Positions 17,489-26,675 are shown, counted from the stretch's first letter. The stretch: 64,000 bases of DNA from Neisseriaceae bacterium JH1-16 (GCA_025989215.1 JAPDNP010000001.1:930001-994000); one strand, 5' to 3'. Notes: a model not told the origin generated them from the letters alone. A program made the numbers and translations.

Positions 17489-17530
17489 AGTATAAGTAGT
17501 ACCGCGTGTTATTACATTGGAAAAATTTGT
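17489..17530 (-). promoter_or_regulatory. Twin promoter element A (upstream of small secreted protein)
   Basis: On the minus strand a -10-like TATACT (17494-17489) lies 13 bases downstream of a 23-base AT-rich element at 17508-17530 (CAAATTTTTCC then AATGTAATAAC). The same element with the same 13-base spacing occurs at 17891-17932. The -35 position is weak (ATGTAA), suggesting an activator-dependent promoter. Confidence 0.5.
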
Positions 17531-17741
17531 ATGCACATTCAGACGGACTGAATACTCCCCGAAGACAGCCACGCGGGTGGTGAAAAGTAGTTCTACCCCA
17601 CACCTGAAGACAGCTAGAACAAGCAAATGTTCAACATTCGACCTCTTATTTGGCCATTGCCATGCTACCCATCCGCCATAGATCCAGTCGTCGAAGCGGA
17701 TCTAGCCTCAGGGTCGAAGAGCTGAAGCATTTCATTCGCAC

Positions 17742-17884
17742 AAAAAAAAACGGACACCTGTTTAGGTGTCCGCTGGCAACCGGCAACGTCATGTAAAGCC
17801 TTGGGGGGCGTCAACCGATCACGGTAAACCGCCGTCCAGCCACCTCTGAGACTGAAGTCAGTCATGAGGGGCAGGGCGTGATGG
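17742..17884 (-). ncRNA. Probable small RNA of about 140 bases
   Basis: Leftward unit bounded by a promoter-like element (17891-17932, perfect TATAAT) and a textbook terminator: stem CGGACACCT/AGGTGTCCG at 17751-17772 followed, on the minus strand, by nine T. A 66-codon frame overlaps but has no ribosome site and reads through the terminator, so a non-coding RNA is the better explanation. No known RNA family is recognised. Confidence 0.55.
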
Positions 17885-17890
17885 GAAAGT

Positions 17891-17932
17891 ATTATAAATA
17901 ATTACTCACGTTACTACATCGGAAAAATTTGG
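17891..17932 (-). promoter_or_regulatory. Twin promoter element B (upstream of small RNA)
   Basis: TATAAT at 17896-17891 on the minus strand, 13 bases downstream of CAAATTTTTCC then GATGTAGTAAC (17910-17932). Nearly identical in sequence and spacing to element A, so both units are probably controlled by one regulator. Confidence 0.55.
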
Positions 17933-18054
17933 TGATCTTCGTCAAAAAAACTGAATCTCCATCACTGGCGGTACCTGCTGCATAGCTCTTCTTTAAGTCA
18001 GGTCGGAGAGAACAACCTGAAGCCAAGCTCACAGTGACAGATGACACAAGAAAC

Positions 18055-18073
18055 GGTAATGAATATCATTACA
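18055..18073. promoter_or_regulatory. Candidate Fur box
   Basis: GGTAATGAATATCATTACA matches the classical 19-base Fur box at 14 positions by eye and is near-palindromic. It lies about 115 bases before the azurin start and could control that gene. Confidence 0.35.
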
Positions 18074-18188
18074 TTGCGCCAACGATAGAGCGCCGCACCG
18101 CCACTTGAGCGGTGACCGTACAAGACCAACAGGCCCATCGGCAGCCCGGACCACCGCCCGTGCTGAATTAGACCTCGGAGACAACTCG

Positions 18189-18641
18189 ATGCACTACAAA
18201 AAGCGGATCACCATTGCCTTGTTCGTAACCGCTTCCGCCCCAGTATTCGCGGCGCAATGTTCGGTAGAGATCGAAGGCACCGACGCGATGCAATTTAATC
18301 TGAAAAACATCGACATCAGCCAGAGCTGCAAACAGTTCACCGTAAAGCTCAAGCACACCGGCAAGATGGCCAAGAACATCATGGGTCACAACTGGGTGCT
18401 GAGCAAAACAGCTGATGAGGCCGGTGTGATAGCCGACGGCAGCAAGGCCGGACTTGCTGCCGACTATATCAAGGCCGGCGACAGCCGGGTGGTCGCCCAT
18501 ACCAAAGTCGTCGGAGGAGGAGAAAGTACTTCGATCACCTTCCCGGTCAGTAAACTGAAAGCTGGCGAAAGCTATACGTATTTCTGCTCGTTCCCGGGCC
18601 ACGCCACCATGATGAAGGGCGCTTTGAAGCTGGTTAAGTAA
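18189..18641 (+). CDS. azu: Azurin precursor (blue copper protein)
   Basis: 150 residues. ATG 18189 follows CGGAGA and starts a signal peptide ([18 protein letters not shown], cut before [11 protein letters not shown]). Type 1 copper ligands are all visible: GHNW (Gly and His), then [14 protein letters not shown] with Cys, His and Met in azurin spacing. The disulfide Cys pair near the N-terminus (CSVEIEG, QSCKQF) is present. Periplasmic electron carrier in denitrification or oxidative stress. A single gene, with a candidate Fur box upstream and a hairpin after it. Confidence 0.95.
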   Translation: MHYKKRITIALFVTASAPVFAAQCSVEIEGTDAMQFNLKNIDISQSCKQFTVKLKHTGKMAKNIMGHNWVLSKTADEAGVIADGSKAGLAADYIKAGDSRVVAHTKVVGGGESTSITFPVSKLKAGESYTYFCSFPGHATMMKGALKLVK

Positions 18642-18687
18642 GCACAGACCTGAATGTCCCGCCGCTTAGAACAAGCAGGCTAGACAA

Positions 18688-18716
18688 AATGGGGCGCTCC
18701 GACCGGGCGCCCCATT
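18688..18716. terminator. Shared terminator between azurin and the FadL-type gene
   Basis: Stem AATGGGGCGC / GCGCCCCATT with a 9-base loop. The minus side is followed by TTTT, so it best serves the leftward fadL-like gene but lies between the two convergent ends. Confidence 0.7.
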
Positions 18717-18737
18717 GCACGAAGGAAAGCGGAAAAC

Positions 18738-20150
18738 TCACAGCGTTTGACGTACCGACACCCCGAGAATGGTGGCGCTGCTGTTGGTATAGGTGCCGTT
18801 TAGCGTGCCACCGGTGATCGCAGAGCGGTTATCTGAAATGGAACTATCCTTGACGAACAAGTGAGCGAGACCGATGTCGAACTGGGTATTCTTGCTATAG
18901 GCATAGCCATAGCCGATCGACGCCCAGATGCGGTCGGCATCGGGGATGCGCGGATTACGCGTTGCGTCGGTAACAGGGGAGGGATCGAGCGCTGCGCCAA
19001 TCCTGAAGGTCTGGGTATCGCCGTAACGATATTCGCCCCCCAGCGCCACCCGTGTGGTGTTGCGCCAGTTCTGTGGCACCACTACATCGTTCAGGTTCGG
19101 ATCGTCGAATTTGATGCGCAGCTCATTGAAACGACTCCAACGCGTCCACGACACGTCGGCCATCAGACTGAAATCGCGAGTCACGTCCTGGTAATAGCTG
19201 AGCGATGCCACTTCGGGGAGATCCAGTTCGGCCGACACCGGCCTGGTGGTATCAAGACCCAGCGCACCATACTGAACACGCGCAGTTCCCTTGAGGTTCT
19301 GCTTGATGTCGGAGTGATAGGCCACCCCCAGGCGCGCTGTATCTCCGATCTTGAGCAATGCCCCCAGGTTATAGCCGTAGCCGATGCTATTCATCTTCAC
19401 CGTGACCTTGCCATCGGTACTCGGCAATAAGCTGCCGACCGGTGCCAGTACATTGTTGACGATGGTGCAGATGGACTGGAAGCCCAGATTGCACGGCAGC
19501 AGCGAACTGGCCAACGATGAGGAATCGATCCCCAACCCGATCGCACTACTAAAGTTTGCGGTCGCATAGTTGACGATCGGTCCGCCACCGATAGACAGGG
19601 AGTCGGTCAGCTTGACCGAAATGGCGGGATTAAGGTTGATCGTTTTCAGATCGGTTTTGATCGCCTGATAGCGACCGACCCAGTCGTCGTCGTAATGTGT
19701 CGGCAGGCCGTAAGGAGCATACATGCCGATACCGACAGTGACCCGGTCATTCAGCTGATGGGTAGCGAAGCCTGCCGCCAAGGGCACGAAGCCGCCGGGG
19801 TTGCCTCCGTTACCACCGGTGGCCTGGCCGCCGGTGATGTTGGTGGAGCCGGTGTCGGTGAATTTGGCGGTCGCGTAGATGCCGACCAAGGTGCCGGATA
19901 TCTGGGTATTGAGCAGCGATGACATCCCGGCTGGGTTGCCGGCAATCGTGCTCGGGTCATTCGCGGCGGCCCCGTCGGCATGCGACAGGCCGATACCGGC
20001 GGCACTGTTCTCGGTCACCTGAAAACCCGAGCCATAAGCGTGCCCAGCCAGCAGGCTGGCACCAAACAGCAAACTACCCGCCTGCAAAACCTTCCCGAAT
20101 TTCCCCTTACCCTGATTAGTGCCTTGTCTTGTTGTTATTGGTTTTCCCAT
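18738..20150 (-). CDS. FadL/OmpP1-type outer membrane transport protein
   Basis: 470 residues. ATG 20150 is chosen because GGAGGAGA sits directly upstream (an ATG at 20165 overlaps this site). A signal peptide ends near GHAYGSGFQVTENSAAGIGL, and the mature N-terminus with AxGxG-like plug sequence and SHADGAAANDPSTIAGNPAG is typical of FadL family beta-barrels, which carry long-chain fatty acids or other hydrophobic compounds across the outer membrane. The C-terminus SATILGVSVRQTL ends hydrophobic, though in Leu rather than Phe. Follows the lipoprotein gene in the same direction after a 126-base gap. Confidence 0.9.
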   Translation of the reverse strand: MGKPITTRQGTNQGKGKFGKVLQAGSLLFGASLLAGHAYGSGFQVTENSAAGIGLSHADGAAANDPSTIAGNPAGMSSLLNTQISGTLVGIYATAKFTDTGSTNITGGQATGGNGGNPGGFVPLAAGFATHQLNDRVTVGIGMYAPYGLPTHYDDDWVGRYQAIKTDLKTINLNPAISVKLTDSLSIGGGPIVNYATANFSSAIGLGIDSSSLASSLLPCNLGFQSICTIVNNVLAPVGSLLPSTDGKVTVKMNSIGYGYNLGALLKIGDTARLGVAYHSDIKQNLKGTARVQYGALGLDTTRPVSAELDLPEVASLSYYQDVTRDFSLMADVSWTRWSRFNELRIKFDDPNLNDVVVPQNWRNTTRVALGGEYRYGDTQTFRIGAALDPSPVTDATRNPRIPDADRIWASIGYGYAYSKNTQFDIGLAHLFVKDSSISDNRSAITGGTLNGTYTNSSATILGVSVRQTL

Positions 20151-20276
20151 CGGTCTCTCCTCCATGAAGCGCTGTGCTTCTCGTCATTGTTGTGTGCCCC
20201 GGTGGGGTGTACTGCTTATTACCCGGAGCCTGTGATGGCTAACAGGCTGCCATCACGGGCTTCGGTGCAATATCGA

Positions 20277-21359
20277 TCACTTGCCCAATACTGGCAGGCC
20301 ACCTCCAGCTCCGGCGGGGAGGCTGCCCAGCAGATTGGTGACCGGAGCTAGCGGGTTGCTCTCGCCCCCCTGACTACTGGTCTTCAGCACCGACAGAGGG
20401 CTGCTGCCACTGCCGGTTCCAGTCGGCAAATTACCTAGCAAACTGGTCACCGGTGCAAGCGGCCCGCCGGCCGTACCGGTAGACAGCACGCTCAAGGGGT
20501 TGGCTGGGCCGCTGCCGCCCTTGCCGTTGTTGACCAAGCCACCGGTGCTGCTCACCAGCGTTCCGGTCGCACTGATAACGTTGCCGACATCCTGGCCAAG
20601 CACATTGCCGGTTGCGCCACCGGCCTGATTGCCCGCACTCGACAAGGCACCGCCCACCATCCCTAGGGCTGACGCAACGGGTTGCCCCAGGGTAGGTGCC
20701 TGGCCGATGCTCTGCGTGGTCTGCACCACCGTACCGACCAGCGGAGTGACCGCGCTACTGAGCGACTGCGTCGCCGCCGCCGCCGGCCCGCTGGTCAGGC
20801 TGAGTGTCGCCAGCGTGCCCCCGGCCTCTACCGACTTGCCGATATTGCTGACCTCAGCTCCGAGCGGGGCAGTTACCGGCGCAAGTGGCTGTAACGGGCT
20901 GCCTGAAGCGCTCAGGTCCGTCACCATCTGGCCTGCGCTGTTGACCGTACCGCCGACATTCACCACGGCGGCACCGACACTGCCGGCCGTGGTGCCGATT
21001 GGATTCTGGCTGTTGCCGATCTGACCAAGACCATCGGTCACACCATTGCCCAGGGTTTTAACCGTGGCGCCGAGGCCGGAAACGGTATTGCCCAGATCCT
21101 TCTGCGCTGCGGCAGTGCCGGGGATCACCGTCGGCCCGTTGGCTATCTGGCTTCCCGCATCAGAGACGGTCTGCCCGGTAGCGGCGACCACACCGCCTGC
21201 TGCGCCAGTCGTGTTGGCTGCCGGGGCTGCGCTGCTGGTGTTGCTGGCATTTCTCCCGGCGCTACCGCCACCGGTCGACGAACAGCCAACAAGCAGCAGT
21301 GCGGTACATAGTGCCGACAGGGCTCCGAGGCTCCCTCGGGAAGTGTGCAAAGTGTTCAT
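20277..21359 (-). CDS. Low-complexity Gly/Ser/Thr-rich lipoprotein
   Basis: 360 residues. Signal peptide with lipobox LLLVGCSSTGGG, so it should be lipid-anchored. The remainder is a loosely repeated, Cys-free sequence rich in Gly, Ser, Thr, Val and Leu, with recurring units such as GNTVSGLGATVKTLGNGVTD and PLAPVTSLLG/PLAPVTNLLG. Such proteins are often annotated as collagen-like in beta- and gammaproteobacteria and often precede a FadL-type gene, as here. No enzymatic motif. Possibly a surface or periplasmic spacer or biofilm component. Confidence 0.7.
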   Translation of the reverse strand: MNTLHTSRGSLGALSALCTALLLVGCSSTGGGSAGRNASNTSSAAPAANTTGAAGGVVAATGQTVSDAGSQIANGPTVIPGTAAAQKDLGNTVSGLGATVKTLGNGVTDGLGQIGNSQNPIGTTAGSVGAAVVNVGGTVNSAGQMVTDLSASGSPLQPLAPVTAPLGAEVSNIGKSVEAGGTLATLSLTSGPAAAATQSLSSAVTPLVGTVVQTTQSIGQAPTLGQPVASALGMVGGALSSAGNQAGGATGNVLGQDVGNVISATGTLVSSTGGLVNNGKGGSGPANPLSVLSTGTAGGPLAPVTSLLGNLPTGTGSGSSPLSVLKTSSQGGESNPLAPVTNLLGSLPAGAGGGLPVLGK

Positions 21360-22229
21360 ATCGATCTACCTCGTGCATGTCGTGAACCCCGAGCTCCATT
21401 GCAACCCGGGAGAACGGCTCGACCGTCAGCCAGGGCTGCGGCAAGCCAGGTACCAAGCGCCGGCAAGCGCGGCATCGATGGTGATTCGAATCGCAAAAGG
21501 TATGGGCCGCACGGCCTCTCGCCGAACAGTGACTTGGCGAGACAGGACAGCCAGACAGGGAAAACAACGTTCAAACCAGAAGGTGACAATGAGCGCCGCC
21601 TGGCATGCCGATACGATGAAGTAAGCCGCACGATCATCCCGTGCCGCTTTATTTTGATATGGAAGCATGTTGTCCCCGACCATTACGACTCTTTGTTCTT
21701 CTTTCAGAAATATGAATCATGGCTATCAAAAATCCAGAAAAATAAAACGATCGTTTCAGTTGTGTCGTTAGACGGGACTACGGAAGTCAAGCGGAACAAG
21801 GCATTGCGGCCACGCAAGCAGACAAGCGCCACGACGATCGGTCGTTTTAGGAGGATAGATGACGAGCCGAGCAAACCGGCGTCAAGGAGCAGACAAGAGA
21901 AAGAGGCGCGGCCGGGTTGAGCCTGGCCGTGTTGCAAACAGTTTTACCCACAAGCGGGGGGCTTTTGCCAGAGTCGTGCCAACGGGCGCGAAATAATAAG
22001 CGGGGCAACTTACGGCAAAAACTTGCCTTTAGCGTGGGGATACGGTCGGCAGCACACCAGATACTGACTCTCTACCGACCGCATTCAGATGCGGCCATCC
22101 CCCACCAGCCGACAAAACCCTGGCAATTCGACCGGCTTGCCCAGGCCGCACCGTCACCGCCGCTGAGCGACAGGTCGTGGAGCGCCGCCGAGTGGACACA
22201 AGCATAGTTCAGAAAGTGATACGCCCGGC
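21360..22229. other. Gap without a supported gene
   Basis: 870 bases, partly AT-rich (21640-21860). Open frames here lack ribosome sites and protein-like composition. I see no RNA gene or clear promoter. Confidence 0.5.
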
Positions 22230-23321
22230 TCAACGACCCGTCTTCATCTGGGTCCACAGCCGGTTCTCCAGCCGCTTGATATCGAACGGCAGAGGTTGCA
22301 GCAGAAATAGCGTCTTCATCACCGCCTCGGATGGGTAGATGGTCGAATCACTCGCGAGCTCCGCTTTGACGTATTGCTTGGCCGGCACATTCGCAGTTGG
22401 ATAGAACACCTTGTTGGTGATCTCGGCATTCACCTGCGGGCTCTCGATAAAGTTGATCCAGCGCAGTGCCGCTTCCGGATTGGGCGCATCCTTCGGGATC
22501 ACCATCATGTCGAAGCCGATCGGTGCGCCGCTCTTCGGGATCACGAAGTTGATCTTGTAGCTCTTGTGCGCCTCGGCGGCGCGGTGGCGAGCGATGTTGA
22601 CGTCACCGGAGTAACCAATCGCCAGGCAGACGTCGCCGTTGGCCAGGTCATTGATATAACCGGACGAGTTGAACTGGGTGACATAGGGACGGATCTTCTT
22701 CAGCAGCTCGAATGCCGCCTGGTAGTCCGCCGGGTTCTTGCTGTTCGGGTCCTTGTGCAAGTAATGCAGCACGATAGGCAGCACATCGGACGGCTCGTCC
22801 AGCAGTGACACACCACACCCCTTGAGTTTCGCGAGGTTCTTGGTGTCGAACACCAGATCCCAGCTATCGAGCGGTACGTCATTACCGAGAGCGACCTTCA
22901 CCTTGGTGACGTTGACTCCCAGCCCGTTGATCACCCACGCCCATGGCACACCGTACTTATTGCCCGGGTCGGCCCCGGCCACCATCTTCATTAGGGTCGG
23001 ATTGAGATTGGCAAGGTTCGGCAGCTTGCTCTTGTCGAGCGGCTGGTAAATACCCGCGTCGATCTGACGCGCCATGAAGTTGGACGAAGGCACCACCACG
23101 TCGTAGCCGGCCTTGCCGGTAAGCATCTTGGCCTGCAGCGTGTCGTTGCTGTCGTAGACATCGTATTTGACCTTGATGCCGGTCTCTTTCTCGAACTGCG
23201 CGACGGTCTGATCGCCGATATAGTCGGACCAGTTGTAGACGCTGAGCACGCCACTCGTGGCAAGCGCCTGGTGACACCAGCCGGCTAGACCCAGTGCGAC
23301 AACTAGGAAACGGATATTCAT
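22230..23321 (-). CDS. potF: Periplasmic polyamine-binding protein (PotF/PotD family)
   Basis: 363 residues with signal peptide (MNIRFLVVALGLAGWCHQAL). VLSVYNWSDYIGDQTVAQFE and YDVVVPSSNFMARQ are the classic start of putrescine/spermidine binding proteins, and the later AIGYSGDVNIARHRA, GAPIGFDMMVIPKDAPNPEA and WINFIESPQVNAE complete the fold. It delivers polyamines to an ABC importer; no permease or ATPase genes lie in the window. Directly downstream of the agmatine deiminase-like gene, which suggests agmatine/putrescine use. A hairpin made of two inverted 10-mer repeats sits between them. Confidence 0.92.
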   Translation of the reverse strand: MNIRFLVVALGLAGWCHQALATSGVLSVYNWSDYIGDQTVAQFEKETGIKVKYDVYDSNDTLQAKMLTGKAGYDVVVPSSNFMARQIDAGIYQPLDKSKLPNLANLNPTLMKMVAGADPGNKYGVPWAWVINGLGVNVTKVKVALGNDVPLDSWDLVFDTKNLAKLKGCGVSLLDEPSDVLPIVLHYLHKDPNSKNPADYQAAFELLKKIRPYVTQFNSSGYINDLANGDVCLAIGYSGDVNIARHRAAEAHKSYKINFVIPKSGAPIGFDMMVIPKDAPNPEAALRWINFIESPQVNAEITNKVFYPTANVPAKQYVKAELASDSTIYPSEAVMKTLFLLQPLPFDIKRLENRLWTQMKTGR

Positions 23322-23352
23322 CTGCAGCTCCTTGGCGGACGGTTCAGACTGG

Positions 23353-23386
23353 TTCGGCCAACGTGACGCGGTTCAGGTTGGCCGAA
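23353..23386. repeat. Inverted pair of the GTTGGCCGAA repeat forming a hairpin
   Basis: TTCGGCCAAC (23353-23362) and GTTGGCCGAA (23377-23386) face each other across 14 bases, a perfect 10-base stem, 7 bases after the aguA stop. This copies the way inverted DNA uptake sequences form terminators in Neisseria. Confidence 0.85.
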
Positions 23387-23392
23387 TTCGGT

Positions 23393-24502
23393 TCAACGGC
23401 GCGAGACGGCGTACTGCGGCGAGGTGATGCAGGCGATATTGCCGCCGCCGAGCAAAATCTCGCGGGTATTCGGGATGCCGATCACCCGATGTTGTGGGAA
23501 CAGCTCGGCGAGGATGCGCTGTGCCGCGTCATCGTTGACGTCGCCGAATTCCGGCACCACCACCACGCTGTTGCCGACGTAGTAGTTGATGTACGAGGCG
23601 CAGATCTGCGTACCCGCGACCCGTGACAAGGCGGCGTCACCATGGTCCAGACCGGCCGCCTCGTCTTCGCGCCAGACCAGCGGCGCCGGAGCAGGCAGCT
23701 TGTGCACGGCAAGTGGCCGGCCGCGCGCGTCGCGGGCATTCGACAGGATGGCGTAGGCCTCCTGATAGATCTCGTACTGCGGGTCGGATGGGTCATCGCT
23801 CCATTGCATCACCACCACGCCGGGGCGCACGAAGCAGGCCAGATCGTCAATGTGCCCGTCGGTCTCATCGAACTTGCAGCCGCGCGGCAGCCAGATCACC
23901 TGCTCGGCACCGAGGTAGTCGCACAGGAGCTCGGTGACCTGCTCCTTGCCGAGATGGCCGTTGCGGTTGCGGTTGAGCAGGCATTGCTCGGTGGTCAGCA
24001 GCGTGCCCTGACCGTCGCTCTGGATGCCGCCCATTTCGGCAATCAATGGGCAGCGGTAACGTGCGGCGCGCTCGGCCTCGAGGATTTTCTGCGCGATCTG
24101 CTCATCTTTGTCCCACGGGAAATAGATGCCGCCATCGAAGCCACCGTAGGCGTTGAAGCGAAACTGCACGCCACGCACTTCGCCGCTGGTGTCGTTGATC
24201 AGCCAGGCCGGCCCGGTATCGCGAAACCAGCTGTCGTTGAGCGTCATTTCCAGCACCCGCACATGGACGGGCAGGCGGGCACGGGCGTTCTGGTACTGGC
24301 TGGCTGACGCACAGACGGTGACCGGCTCGCTCTGGGCAATCGCACTGACAATGTCGACCCACACCTGCTGTGCCGGTTTAGCGCCGTTGCGCCAAACATC
24401 GGTACGCTCCGGCCAGCCCAGCCAGCAGCCGGCCTTGGTTTCGAATTCGCCGGGCAGGCGAAAACCGTCGTGACGGGGAAGGGTAGTCAGTGTTGCGGCC
24501 AT
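23393..24502 (-). CDS. aguA: Agmatine deiminase family protein
   Basis: 369 residues from ATG 24502. Converts agmatine to N-carbamoylputrescine in known members. Family blocks: GWPERTDVWRNGAKPAQQVW, NDSWFRDTGPAWLIND, FNAYGGFDGGIYFPWDKDEQ, DGQGTLLTTEQCLLNRNRN, and TDGHIDDLACFVRPG with the catalytic His. The Cys nucleophile lies in GGGNIACITSPQ; most members read GNIHCITQQ there, so the residues around it are unusual. Neighbouring potF supports a polyamine role, but a different guanidino substrate is possible. Confidence 0.85.
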   Translation of the reverse strand: MAATLTTLPRHDGFRLPGEFETKAGCWLGWPERTDVWRNGAKPAQQVWVDIVSAIAQSEPVTVCASASQYQNARARLPVHVRVLEMTLNDSWFRDTGPAWLINDTSGEVRGVQFRFNAYGGFDGGIYFPWDKDEQIAQKILEAERAARYRCPLIAEMGGIQSDGQGTLLTTEQCLLNRNRNGHLGKEQVTELLCDYLGAEQVIWLPRGCKFDETDGHIDDLACFVRPGVVVMQWSDDPSDPQYEIYQEAYAILSNARDARGRPLAVHKLPAPAPLVWREDEAAGLDHGDAALSRVAGTQICASYINYYVGNSVVVVPEFGDVNDDAAQRILAELFPQHRVIGIPNTREILLGGGNIACITSPQYAVSRR

Positions 24503-24586
24503 CGGGTGCTCCAGTCGGGTAGGGCGGCCCGGGAGTCGGGCCGGCATGACTGGATGCTAGGGTGAGATTTTCTGGCTGACTAACGA

Positions 24587-25507
24587 TCAAATTTCTGCGA
24601 TCGGTGAATTCATTTCACACAATAGCGGCTGCAAGGCGGCGAAGCTGAGGAAGGCGGCCAGGCGAGGATCATCGGCCTTGCGGTGCTCGGCCACCAGGCA
24701 GTAATTGCCGGGCGAGGGCACCGCACCGCGGAACGGCCGCACCAGTTGGCCGCGACGCAGCTCCTCGCCGGCAATCAACACATCGCCGAGCGCCACGCCG
24801 CCTTGATGCAGCGCGGCCTCGATGGTCAGCCCTGAGTGAGCGAAGTGCAGATTGCGCGCCGGCTTAGGCTGATGCGGCGCATAGGCGCCGAGCCAGCTGG
24901 CCCAGGTCTTGCCATCCAGATCGTCGTGCAGCAGGCAGTGCTGCAGCAGATCACGCGGCTGGCGTAGCGCATGCTCGCCCTGTAGCAACCCCGGATGACA
25001 GACTGGGAAGAACTCGATCGCCCGGAACGGTGCGACCCGGTAACGCGACCAGTCGGTGGTGTCGAGCTGATAGAGCAGGGTGATATCGGCCGCCGAATTG
25101 ACCTCGCGCGCATCGCTGTCGTGCAGCAACAGTTGCACGGTCACCTCGGGGTAACGCTCGGCAAACTCGCAGATCATGCGGGTCAGCAGCCGGTGAGCCA
25201 ACTCGGGAGGGGCCGACACCGCCAGCACCCCGCTCATGCCCGGCTGCACCGCATCGAGGCAAGCATCTGCGACGATGTCGAGCGCTTGCTGCACTGCGCC
25301 GAGCAAGCGCGTACCGGCAGGGGTCAGCTGACTGAGGCGACCGCGCTTTTCGAACAACTCGACACTGAGCGACTCTTCCAGGCTGCGTACCTGATGGCTG
25401 ATCGCGCTGTGCGTGACGCACAGTTCCTCGGCGGCCCGGCCGAAATGGCCATGACGAGCGGCGGCTTCGAAGGCTTTCAGTGCAGTAAGGGGAGGTAGTC
25501 TGCGCAT
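24587..25507 (-). CDS. LysR-type regulator (GcvA-like)
   Basis: 306 residues. N-terminal winged helix RRLPPLTALKAFEAAARHGH, AAEELCVTHSAISHQVRSLE is the GcvA/AmpR subgroup signature; the rest is a periplasmic-binding-protein-like effector domain (FFPVCHPGLLQGE, GVALGDVLIAGEELRRGQLV). It lies 7 bases after the MFS gene and 84 before aguA on the same strand, so it may control this agmatine/polyamine group. The effector is unknown. Confidence 0.88.
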   Translation of the reverse strand: MRRLPPLTALKAFEAAARHGHFGRAAEELCVTHSAISHQVRSLEESLSVELFEKRGRLSQLTPAGTRLLGAVQQALDIVADACLDAVQPGMSGVLAVSAPPELAHRLLTRMICEFAERYPEVTVQLLLHDSDAREVNSAADITLLYQLDTTDWSRYRVAPFRAIEFFPVCHPGLLQGEHALRQPRDLLQHCLLHDDLDGKTWASWLGAYAPHQPKPARNLHFAHSGLTIEAALHQGGVALGDVLIAGEELRRGQLVRPFRGAVPSPGNYCLVAEHRKADDPRLAAFLSFAALQPLLCEMNSPIAEI

Positions 25508-25514
25508 GATTCAG

Positions 25515-26675
25515 TTAGGCGGTGGCGAGCCGGTTCTTGGCCGGCTGCCGGATCGAATAACGGATCATCAACACGGCCAGCGCCACCACCGCAGCACCGA
25601 TCCAGGCGTTGTAGCCAATGGGCAGGTGCTCCACCGCCAGGCCACCGACGGCGGCGCCCAGGGCCAGCCCCAGGTGTATCGCGGTCAGGTTCAGGCCCAA
25701 CTGAATGCCAGCCGTCTCCGGTGAGCTAACGGTGATGTAGTGCTGCACCGACGGCGTCCCGCCCCACGAGGTCATGCCCCACAACAGGATGACCGGCACC
25801 AGTTGCCACAGCGATCCGATCGATAGCGGCAACAGGAACAGCGAGGCAGCCAACAAGGAACCGGCCACCATGGCACTGCGACCGCCGCCCCAGCGGTCGC
25901 TGCTATAGCCGCCCAGCCAGCCCCCCGTCATCCCGGCGGCACCAAACAGCAGGAAGATCACGCTTGCCTCGTGCAGACCTATGCCGGCGCTGCGCGCCAG
26001 GAACGGCGCCAGAAAGGCGTACATCGTGAAATGCCCCCACATCAGCAGCATGGTAACCCCATGAGCACTCAACACTTTGGTGTCACGCAAGGTGCGCAAT
26101 TGCTGACGTAGCGGCACCGCCCCTCGCCCGGGCTGATGGGGTAACCAGGCGATCACCCCGAACGCACAGAGTACCGTCAGCCCCAGCTCCAGCAGATAGT
26201 TGGCGCGCCAACCGAAGCCCGTCGCCACCATGATGCCGAGCGGAATCCCGACCACGACGGCGCTGCTGACCCCCATTGCACAGATCGCGATGGCCCGACC
26301 GCGATACGCCGGTTCGGCCAACTGCGCCGCCAAGGCAAAGGCGATCGCCGACATCAGGCCACCGCTCGCCGCCTGCACCCCGCGTGCGACCAGACTAGAC
26401 AGATAGTCGGGAGCCAGGGCCGACCATAGACAAGAGAGGGAGAAAACCGCCAACGCACACAGGAGTACTTTCTTGCGCTCGACGCGCGCGGTGACAACCT
26501 GCAACACCGGGGCAGAGATGGCGAATACCAGGGAAAAGATGCCGAGCATCTGCCCGGCAGCACTGATCGAGACATGAAGGTCGCCGGCAATGAGATCAAG
26601 AATGCCGGCCGGAACGACCTCGACACAGCCTACAACGAAGTTGACGAAGGCTAATAGGTAGATCCGCTTGTCCAT
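25515..26675 (-). CDS. MFS efflux transporter, DHA1 (AraJ-like)
   Basis: 386 residues with about twelve membrane segments. Family features: VEVVPAGILDLIAGDLHVSI at the start, ARGVQAASGGLMSAIAFALA in TM4, and FGWRANYLLELG after TM5. Such proteins export sugars, drugs or small metabolites by proton antiport. First gene of the leftward unit MFS-lysR-aguA-potF, so export or uptake of a related amine is possible but unproven. Contains a 10-mer repeat copy at 26313. Confidence 0.85.
   Translation of the reverse strand: MDKRIYLLAFVNFVVGCVEVVPAGILDLIAGDLHVSISAAGQMLGIFSLVFAISAPVLQVVTARVERKKVLLCALAVFSLSCLWSALAPDYLSSLVARGVQAASGGLMSAIAFALAAQLAEPAYRGRAIAICAMGVSSAVVVGIPLGIMVATGFGWRANYLLELGLTVLCAFGVIAWLPHQPGRGAVPLRQQLRTLRDTKVLSAHGVTMLLMWGHFTMYAFLAPFLARSAGIGLHEASVIFLLFGAAGMTGGWLGGYSSDRWGGGRSAMVAGSLLAASLFLLPLSIGSLWQLVPVILLWGMTSWGGTPSVQHYITVSSPETAGIQLGLNLTAIHLGLALGAAVGGLAVEHLPIGYNAWIGAAVVALAVLMIRYSIRQPAKNRLATA

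Noticed and set aside
17665-17865. 66-codon minus frame over the small RNA
   Set aside because: No ribosome site and it reads through a perfect terminator.
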